From contig CANREM010000008.1 of the NCBI GenBank assembly GCA_947629675.1, positions 1-64,000 of the forward strand: a stretch of DNA of 64,000 nt, in the 5' to 3' direction. This DNA is from an uncultured Clostridia bacterium (GTDB lineage: Bacteria > Bacillota > Clostridia > Christensenellales > Borkfalkiaceae). The translations under genes and the position numbers were made by a program. Each line of letters begins with the position of its first letter. The stretch's first letter is position 1. The notes below the pieces were generated by a model, which made no database searches, was not told the DNA's origin, and saw only the letters and a program-made list of their open reading frames with translations. Below, one piece after another: positions 58,791 through 64,000 of the stretch.

Positions 58791-60209
58791 ATGTTATTTG
58801 AACGGCAGATCTTTCTTGTCGCGGGGCTATCCCGCTCGGGCGTTTCGGCGGCGCAATATCTCGCCTCCAAGGGGGCGCAGGTCTATCTCTATGACGACGT
58901 GGACGACGAGAACGTCCGTGCGGCGCAGTCCACTCTCTCCGAACTTGGCTGCATCCCCGTTACAAAAGCCGATCTCGAGGACAGAAGCGGGCGGTGCGAC
59001 GTCCTCGTCCTAAGCCCCGGGATCCCCGTGGACCATCCGCTTCCCGTCTCCTTCCGCCGTGCGGGCAAGCGCATCATCGGCGAGGCGGAGCTGGGCGCGC
59101 TCGCGCTCGCATGTCCTTGCATCGCGGTGACGGGGACAAACGGCAAGACGACGACGGTCACCATGCTCGAGGGCATTTTCAAGGCAGCGGGAAAGAAGGC
59201 GATCGCCTGCGGGAACGTGGGGCGGCCGCTCACAGCCTGTCTTTCCGAACTCGGGACGGACGGCGTCGCCGTCGCCGAGATCTCTTCCTTCCAGCTCGAG
59301 ACCCTCTATTCTCTTCGGCCGCACGTCGCCGTCGTTCTGAACGTGACGGAGGACCATCTCAACCGTCACTACACTTTGGAAAATTACATCTATCTCAAAT
59401 CCCGTATCTTAAAAAACAGTGCGGAAAGCGAGTTCGCCGTCTTAAACTACGACGATCCCATCGTGCGCGGCTTTGCCGAAAAGACCAAGGCGAAAGTCGT
59501 CTGGTTCTCTTTGAAGGAGCGCGTCGCGGGCGGATATGTCGCCGACGGCTATTTTTGCTATCAGGGAGAGCGGGTTTGCCCCGAAGAGGACCTCTCCGTT
59601 GACGGCAACCACAACCGCATGAACGCCCTCGCGGCTCTGTGTGCCGCGAAACTCTTCGGCGTCCCGAACGGGGCGATTGCGGCGGGACTGAAGAGTTTCC
59701 GCGGCGTCCGTCACCGTCTGCAGATCGTGGGGGAACTCGGCGGCGTGACCTTCATCGACGACTCGAAGGCGACCAACGTCGATTCCGCCGTGCAGGCGAT
59801 CTCGAGCGTGAAGGGAGAGAGCATCCTTCTTCTCGGCGGCAAGGATAAGGGATATTCTTATGAACCGCTCTTTGACGCCATCAAAAATTCAGGCGTCGTG
59901 CATGCCGTCATCTACGGAGAGAACGCCTTCCGCATCCTCAGTGCAGCCTTAAAGCGGGGATATACCGCCGTTACGCTCTGCCGTCCCTTTGATATGGCGG
60001 TACGCGTCGCCTATCTCACCGCAAAGCGGGGGCAGAACGTTCTTCTCTCTCCCGCCTCGGCGAGCTTCGACGCGTTCAAGAGTTACGAGGAGCGCGGGGA
60101 GCGTTTTGTCGAGATGCTCTCCCTTCTCAAACGGGAGAGTTTGCAAGCGCAAAGAGAGGAGGAGCCGATAGAGGAAGGGGAGGGCGATGAGGCGGAAGGC
60201 ATCGAATAG
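58791..60209 (+). CDS. murD: UDP-N-acetylmuramoylalanine-D-glutamate ligase
   Basis: Adds D-glutamate, the product of MurI. 472 residues. Seen: Rossmann-like start IFLVAGLSRSGVSAAQYLAS (7-26), LSPGIPVDHP near 74, ATP site CIAVTGTNGKTTTVTML near 106-122, EISSFQLETL near 163, DGNHNRMNALAAL near 270, and the DDSKATN motif near 323. It has an acidic C-terminal tail (EEEPIEEGEGDEAEG) after the usual end. Overlaps ftsW by 23 bases. Confidence 0.95.
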   Translation: MLFERQIFLVAGLSRSGVSAAQYLASKGAQVYLYDDVDDENVRAAQSTLSELGCIPVTKADLEDRSGRCDVLVLSPGIPVDHPLPVSFRRAGKRIIGEAELGALALACPCIAVTGTNGKTTTVTMLEGIFKAAGKKAIACGNVGRPLTACLSELGTDGVAVAEISSFQLETLYSLRPHVAVVLNVTEDHLNRHYTLENYIYLKSRILKNSAESEFAVLNYDDPIVRGFAEKTKAKVVWFSLKERVAGGYVADGYFCYQGERVCPEEDLSVDGNHNRMNALAALCAAKLFGVPNGAIAAGLKSFRGVRHRLQIVGELGGVTFIDDSKATNVDSAVQAISSVKGESILLLGGKDKGYSYEPLFDAIKNSGVVHAVIYGENAFRILSAALKRGYTAVTLCRPFDMAVRVAYLTAKRGQNVLLSPASASFDAFKSYEERGERFVEMLSLLKRESLQAQREEEPIEEGEGDEAEGIE

Positions 60210-61386
60210 CGGGGAAGAGGCTGTCCTTGCAGACGTCAAAAGAAGTCATAAAAGTGCTGCAAAGTTTGCAGAAAACGGAAAGGGGGATCTCCTCTTTCTC
60301 GGGGCAGTCCTCCTCCTTGCGGCGTACGGGCTTGTCGCGGTCTATTCGGCAAGCTCGTACAATGCCGAAGTGCAATACGGCGATCCCTTCTTCTTTCTCA
60401 AGAAACAGCTCATAGGCTTTGTCCTCGGGCTTGCCGCCATGGTCGGCATCGCCTTCTTCGACTACCGGAAACTCCGAAAATTCGGTCTGCCCGCTCTTCT
60501 TGTTTCTCTCGTCTTGCTCGCGCTCGTCTTTGTGCCGGGGGTGGGGAAATCGAACTACGGCGCGACGCGGTGGATCGGGTTCGGAAGTTTTACCATTCAG
60601 CCCTCGGAAATCGCAAAATACGGGTTCATCCTTTTTGCGGCGGGCTACTTTGCAAAGGACCCCGCGCGGCTCCGCACCTTCAAGGGGATGCTGCCCATCC
60701 TCGCGGCGGGCATCTCCGTCTGCGTTCTCATCATGCTCGAGCCGAATATGTCCGTCACGATGTGCGTGGGCGCGGTCATGGTGGGCATGCTCTTCCTCGG
60801 CGGCATAAAGAAATCTTCCCTCGCGCTCATCTCGATCCCCGTCCTCTTTCTCGTCCCCGCTTTGATCCTTGCGGAGCCGTATCGCCTTCGCCGCCTCTCC
60901 GCCTTCATGGATCCGTGGGCGTCACCGCAGGAGGAGGGGTATCAGCTCATCCAATCACTCTACGCCTTGGGGAATGGAAATTTCTTCGGGACGGGCCTCT
61001 TCCGCTCCCGCCAGAAGTACCGCTTTCTGCCCTTCTCGGAGAGCGACTTCATCCTCTCCGTCATCGCGGAGGAGACAGGCTTTTTCGGGGTGATGCTCCT
61101 CTTTCTTCTCATCGGGTTTGTCGTCTACAGGGGATTTAAGATTGCCAACGCCTGCGAAAATTTCTACGGTTATATGCTCTCTGCGGGCATCACGCTCGCC
61201 TTTGCGGTGCAGTCCTGCCTCAACGCGCTCGTCGTGAGCGGCTGTATCCCGCCCACGGGGCTTCCTCTTCCGCTCATCTCGGCGGGGAACACTTCGCTCA
61301 TCGTGACGATGGCGGGAATGGGACTTGTGTATGCCGTCTCAAGGCACAACGCACGCAAAAAATTCATAGGATATACTACCAAATAA
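60187..61386 (+). CDS. ftsW: SEDS-family glycosyltransferase FtsW/SpoVE
   Basis: Lipid II polymerase of the divisome, 399 residues. Seen: a 40-residue polar N-terminus, about ten membrane segments, the conserved GATRWIGFGSFTIQPSEIAK near 128-147, and the SEDS loop GNGNFFGTGLFRSRQKYRFL near 258-277 with SESDFILSVIAEE (catalytic Asp region); PLPLISAGNTSL near 362. The ATG has GGGGAGGG upstream, inside the end of murD. Pairs with the spoVD/ftsI gene of the same cluster. murG does not follow. Confidence 0.93.
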   Translation: MRRKASNSGEEAVLADVKRSHKSAAKFAENGKGDLLFLGAVLLLAAYGLVAVYSASSYNAEVQYGDPFFFLKKQLIGFVLGLAAMVGIAFFDYRKLRKFGLPALLVSLVLLALVFVPGVGKSNYGATRWIGFGSFTIQPSEIAKYGFILFAAGYFAKDPARLRTFKGMLPILAAGISVCVLIMLEPNMSVTMCVGAVMVGMLFLGGIKKSSLALISIPVLFLVPALILAEPYRLRRLSAFMDPWASPQEEGYQLIQSLYALGNGNFFGTGLFRSRQKYRFLPFSESDFILSVIAEETGFFGVMLLFLLIGFVVYRGFKIANACENFYGYMLSAGITLAFAVQSCLNALVVSGCIPPTGLPLPLISAGNTSLIVTMAGMGLVYAVSRHNARKKFIGYTTK

Positions 61387-61389
61387 AAG

Positions 61390-61424
61390 AATACGGACGC
61401 CCGGGTCTCGGGTTTTTCCGTATT
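61390..61424 (+). promoter_or_regulatory. Interrupted hairpin before murA
   Basis: AATACGGA (61390-61397) with TCCGTATT (61417-61424), and an inner CCCG/CGGG stem; T runs occur inside and after. Could be a partial terminator or attenuator within the cluster. Confidence 0.5.
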
Positions 61425-61448
61425 TTCCGAAACACACGAGGAGAGACT

Positions 61449-62705
61449 ATGGATAAATTTGTGATAGACGGCGGCAGGAGGCTCTTCGGAGGGCTTCGCG
61501 CACAATCCGCGAAGAATTCCGTCTTGCCCCTTCTCGCCGCTTCTATTTTGACGGAAGAGCGGGTGACGATCTTCGACGTGCCCATGATCTCCGACGTCGC
61601 CTGTATGGCGCAGATCTTGCGCGAACTCGGCGCGGAGGTCTCCTTCCAAGGGGGAAATGCGTTCATCGACAGTGCGGATGCGACCGAACACCGCATCCCG
61701 TCCGCGCTGACGAAGGAGCTGCGCTCCTCCGTCTTTATGCTCGGCGCGCTACTCTCCCGCTTTCGGCGGGCTGCATGCGCCTATCCAGGCGGGTGCGACA
61801 TCGGGCTTCGGCCCATCGATCTGCACCTCAACGCCTTAAAGCGGATGGATGCGCACATCGAGGAGCGGGACGGCTACATCCTCTGCGCCTGCGACCGTCT
61901 CAAGGGGGCGGACATCGTACTTGACTTCCCCAGCGTGGGGGCGACGGAGAACATCCTGCTCGCGGCCGCCCTTGCGGAGGGGAGGACGGTCATCGAGGGC
62001 GCGGCGAAGGAACCGGAGATCGTTGACCTTCAGAACTTTTTGAACGCCATGGGGGCGAAGATCTGCGGGGCGGGGACGGATACCGTCGAAATAGAGGGGG
62101 TGAAAAAGCTCCACGGCGTCGAATATCATCCCGTCAAAGACCGCATCGAGGCGGGGACCTACCTCATCGCATGCGCCGTCTGCGGCGGAGAATTGGAGAT
62201 CGAGGGGGTCCGCCCCGACTGCCTCGGATTACTTTTACATAAATTGCGCGAAAACGGTTGCAAGATCCATACAAAAAATGATAAAATAAAACTGACGAGC
62301 AGCGGCCGCCTCAAGTGCAACAGGAAGATCGAGACGATGCCCTTCCCGGGGTTTCCCACCGACCTTCAGGCACAGATGACGGCACTCAACGCTTCGGGCG
62401 AGGGCTGCGCACTCATCGTGGAAAACCTCTTCGAGACGCGCTATAAATATGTGCCCGAACTCAAGCGCATGGGTGCGGACATCGAAGTGGACGGGAGAAA
62501 TGCCTTTGTGCGCGGTGTTCCCCGCCTGCACGGGGCGACGGTCAGCTGCGGAGATCTGCGCGGCGGGGCCGCCCTCGTCATCGCGGCTCTCGGGGCGGAG
62601 GGGGTGAGCGACGTTCTGGACCTTGCCCACCTCGACAGGGGCTATTGTGACCTGTGCGCAAATCTCAAAAAACTCGGTGCAAAGATCAAACGTGTGCGCG
62701 TTTGA
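61449..62705 (+). CDS. murA: UDP-N-acetylglucosamine 1-carboxyvinyltransferase
   Basis: First committed peptidoglycan step. 418 residues, standard. Seen: QSAKNSVLPLLAASIL near 19-34 (Lys-Asn pair), the phosphoenolpyruvate loop YPGGCDIGLRPIDLHL with catalytic Cys116 (target of fosfomycin), PSVGATENILLAAALAEG near 161-178, and GFPTDLQAQMTAL near 300. Placed between ftsW and ftsQ. ATG follows GAGGAGAGACT. Confidence 0.95.
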   Translation: MDKFVIDGGRRLFGGLRAQSAKNSVLPLLAASILTEERVTIFDVPMISDVACMAQILRELGAEVSFQGGNAFIDSADATEHRIPSALTKELRSSVFMLGALLSRFRRAACAYPGGCDIGLRPIDLHLNALKRMDAHIEERDGYILCACDRLKGADIVLDFPSVGATENILLAAALAEGRTVIEGAAKEPEIVDLQNFLNAMGAKICGAGTDTVEIEGVKKLHGVEYHPVKDRIEAGTYLIACAVCGGELEIEGVRPDCLGLLLHKLRENGCKIHTKNDKIKLTSSGRLKCNRKIETMPFPGFPTDLQAQMTALNASGEGCALIVENLFETRYKYVPELKRMGADIEVDGRNAFVRGVPRLHGATVSCGDLRGGAALVIAALGAEGVSDVLDLAHLDRGYCDLCANLKKLGAKIKRVRV

Positions 62706-62723
62706 TCTTGGGAAGGAGTACGA

Positions 62724-63515
62724 ATGAAAACGAGAACGAAGGTGATCTTATCGACACTTATCGCGCTTTTGCTTCTCGCGGCGACGATCGCGGCGGGGCT
62801 GAACGCCGTGTTCACGGTGACCTATGTCCGCACCGACTATGCGACTTTTTCGGAGGAAGGCAACCGCGATGCGGCCGCGCTCTCGGAGGAACTTGATAAA
62901 TTCATCGGCAAGAGTACGACGTTTCTGAACCTCGATAAAGTTCGGGAGACGGTGAAGAAATATCCCCATTTCGCCATAGAACACATCGGCAAGAAGTACC
63001 CTTCGACGGTGGAGATCACTCTCTCGGAGCGCAGAGAAGAATATGCCTTCGAGAAGGACGGAAAGTACGTCTTTCTCGATGCGGAAGGGAAGTTTCTGAC
63101 GGAGGGCAATCCCGACACTTCCAACCGTGCGGGCGGGCAGAACATCCTTCTGGATGGATTCGGCTTCTCGCTCGGGGAGACGGGCGAAGTGGAAGGAAGA
63201 TATTTTTCCGAGCTTCTCACGGTGATGGAGAGTTTCAAGAAAACGCTTTCGGGGATCCGTGCGAACATACTCTCCGTGCGGCTCGACCTCGGCACGACCG
63301 ATGGCAAAAATGTCACCTTCCGCATCCACATGAAGGAGGGGGTCCTCCTCGTGATCGACTCGCCCTCCCGCTTCCCCGCCGAAAAGGCCGCCATGGCGAT
63401 CTCCGACTACATCGCCCTGAAAGACGAGGAGCGGCTCATCGGCCTCGTCACAGCGTATGAGACGGAGGAAGGGGAGTTGAAGTCCATCTATTCCAGGGAG
63501 GAATTCTTCAACTGA
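62724..63515 (+). CDS. ftsQ: Cell-division protein FtsQ/DivIB
   Basis: Bitopic division protein that holds FtsL and the transpeptidase together. 263 residues. Seen: N-terminal membrane helix (8-31, VILSTLIALLLLAATIAAGL), then a POTRA domain (about 33-105, with LNLDKVRETVKKYPHFAIEH and YPSTVEITLSERREEYAF) and the FtsQ beta domain to the end. The POTRA has a longer insertion than usual (EEGNRDAAALSEELDKF). Last gene of the mraZ transcription unit: a strong terminator follows. Confidence 0.87.
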   Translation: MKTRTKVILSTLIALLLLAATIAAGLNAVFTVTYVRTDYATFSEEGNRDAAALSEELDKFIGKSTTFLNLDKVRETVKKYPHFAIEHIGKKYPSTVEITLSERREEYAFEKDGKYVFLDAEGKFLTEGNPDTSNRAGGQNILLDGFGFSLGETGEVEGRYFSELLTVMESFKKTLSGIRANILSVRLDLGTTDGKNVTFRIHMKEGVLLVIDSPSRFPAEKAAMAISDYIALKDEERLIGLVTAYETEEGELKSIYSREEFFN

Positions 63516-63530
63516 ATTTTGGAAACTTTC

Positions 63531-63564
63531 GGCTCGCCGACCTTTGTCGGCGGGCCAATTTTTT
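63531..63564 (+). terminator. Terminator after ftsQ
   Basis: GGCTCGCCGAC, loop CTTT, GTCGGCGGGCC (one G-T pair), then AATTTTTT. It separates ftsA from the dcw cluster. Confidence 0.88.
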
Positions 63565-63599
63565 GTAATTCTTTTCGGAGCGAAGGGATGCCGCTTTTT

Positions 63600-63615
63600 T
63601 TCATACCTGTATGAA
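63600..63615. promoter_or_regulatory. 16-base palindrome upstream of the ftsA promoter
   Basis: TTCATAC-CT-GTATGAA, perfect 7-base arms, ending 18 bases before the -35 box. A candidate activator or repressor site. Confidence 0.55.
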
Positions 63616-63633
63616 ATAATTCATGTCACAGCC

Positions 63634-63662
63634 TTGACATGGTGCCTTTTGTCTGTTATAAT
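63634..63662 (+). promoter_or_regulatory. Consensus ftsA promoter
   Basis: TTGACA (63634-63639), 17-base spacer, TATAAT (63657-63662): exact match. The leader contains GCGCGC-GCATG-GCGCGC (about 63674-63691), which can fold just before the ribosome site AGAGGA. Confidence 0.92.
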
Positions 63663-63706
63663 AGTATAAACATGCGCGCGCATGGCGCGCGCAAAGAGGA
63701 AACGAA

Positions 63707-64000
63707 ATGAGTCGCAAAAGCGTAGCGGTGTTGGATGTCCGTTCCTCCGAAGTCTCCGTCGTTGTCGGGGAGAGGGGGGTCAACAACACCTTTGTCTTTA
63801 AGGGCAGCAAAACCGAACCCTACGACGGCTATGAGAGGGGCGAGTTCTACGACGTTCCAAAGCTCCAGGATGCCATCTTGCGCGCACTGACCGCCGTCGA
63901 GAAGGCGACGAGCGAACGCATCCGCACGCTCTATGTCGGCGTTCCCGGGGAATTTTCCACCGTTCTCCCGCGCGAAGTGGAGACGGGTTTTTCCAAAAAA
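63707..64000 (+). CDS. ftsA: FtsA-like cell-division ATPase, 5' part
   Basis: 98 codons before the right edge. Seen: MSRKSVAVLDVRSSEVSVVV, the actin-fold phosphate-1 strand with Asp-x-Arg-Ser in place of the usual Asp-x-Gly-Thr/Ser, then RTLYVGVPGEFSTVLPRE near 73-90, like the FtsA region leading into the SHS2 domain. Position after ftsQ supports FtsA; without the rest of the gene a related actin-fold protein (for example a PilM/FtsA-like protein) is possible. Own consensus promoter, ribosome site AGAGGA. Confidence 0.75.
   Translation, partial: MSRKSVAVLDVRSSEVSVVVGERGVNNTFVFKGSKTEPYDGYERGEFYDVPKLQDAILRALTAVEKATSERIRTLYVGVPGEFSTVLPREVETGFSKK

Overview
The window looks like chromosomal housekeeping DNA from an anaerobic member of the Clostridia (Bacillota). 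The evidence is the gene content and gene order: a T-box leader on thrS behind a ytxC-like gene, an infC-rpmI-rplT attenuator, DUF4364 and TSCPD (TIGR03905-type) proteins, a CwlD amidase, an electron-bifurcating NfnAB pair, LL-diaminopimelate aminotransferase, an IscS-ThiI pair, a sirtuin-miaB-mutS-mutL-miaA run and a dcw cell-wall/division cluster beginning with mraZ. Base composition is fairly GC-rich, so long antisense open frames are common and were not called. I see no tRNA or rRNA gene, CRISPR array, prophage or complete insertion sequence. The genus cannot be fixed from sequence reading alone; CwlD and YtxC suggest a sporulating ancestry.

Layout. 1-2.6 kb (minus): cardiolipin synthase (cut by the left edge), an acetyltransferase and an internally repeated unknown protein. 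2.8-9.4 kb: a TetR regulator with a membrane protein, a HAD phosphatase, L-serine ammonia-lyase, a mosaic of intergenic repeats, TSCPD and DUF4364 proteins, an unknown gene with a Nudix hydrolase, and a small Cys-rich protein. 9.5-13.2 kb: a structured leader, then an ECF S component, coaX and hom in overlapping order, then a RimK-like ATP-grasp gene. 13.3-16.7 kb (minus): an AT-rich UDG-like gene and leuS. 16.8-22.7 kb: ytxC-like, T-box-thrS, leader-infC-rpmI-rplT, an rRNA methyltransferase and yebC. 23.5-30.5 kb: purA-dapF-pyrG-dapL-malQ-mscL. 30.6-38.4 kb: nitrilase-like pseudoenzyme, degV (minus), nfnAB, cwlD, acyl-ACP thioesterase, cysteine desulfurase and thiI. 38.1-40.6 kb (minus): class A penicillin-binding protein. 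40.7-49.3 kb: sirtuin to an YnbB-like PLP enzyme. 49.5-51.1 kb: an SPFH / ribbon-helix-helix / membrane-protein operon. 51.2-52.4 kb: rpsT and murI. 52.5 kb to the right edge: mraZ, rsmH, ftsL-like, spoVD/ftsI, murE, mraY, murD, ftsW, murA, ftsQ, a terminator, and the start of ftsA.

The genes connect in clear ways. dapL and dapF make meso-diaminopimelate, which MurE (DNPR motif) adds to peptidoglycan, and MurI supplies D-glutamate. hom leads toward threonine, and thrS is under threonine T-box control. The S component and CoaX feed coenzyme A synthesis. NfnAB balances ferredoxin and nicotinamide pools, and the cysteine desulfurase supplies sulfur to ThiI.

The most unusual observations are: a 4-alpha-glucanotransferase whose nucleophile Asp is Gly; a spoVD/ftsI gene whose only plausible start is AUC; promoters placed so that several mRNAs would be leaderless; a penicillin-binding protein that runs about 320 bases antisense into thiI at a relic of an intergenic repeat; a 20-base palindromic repeat shared by the thrS leader and the miaA coding sequence; a pan-motif-like tandem hairpin leader before the S-component gene; and an SPFH operon with a tandem palindromic operator next to its own ribbon-helix-helix gene.
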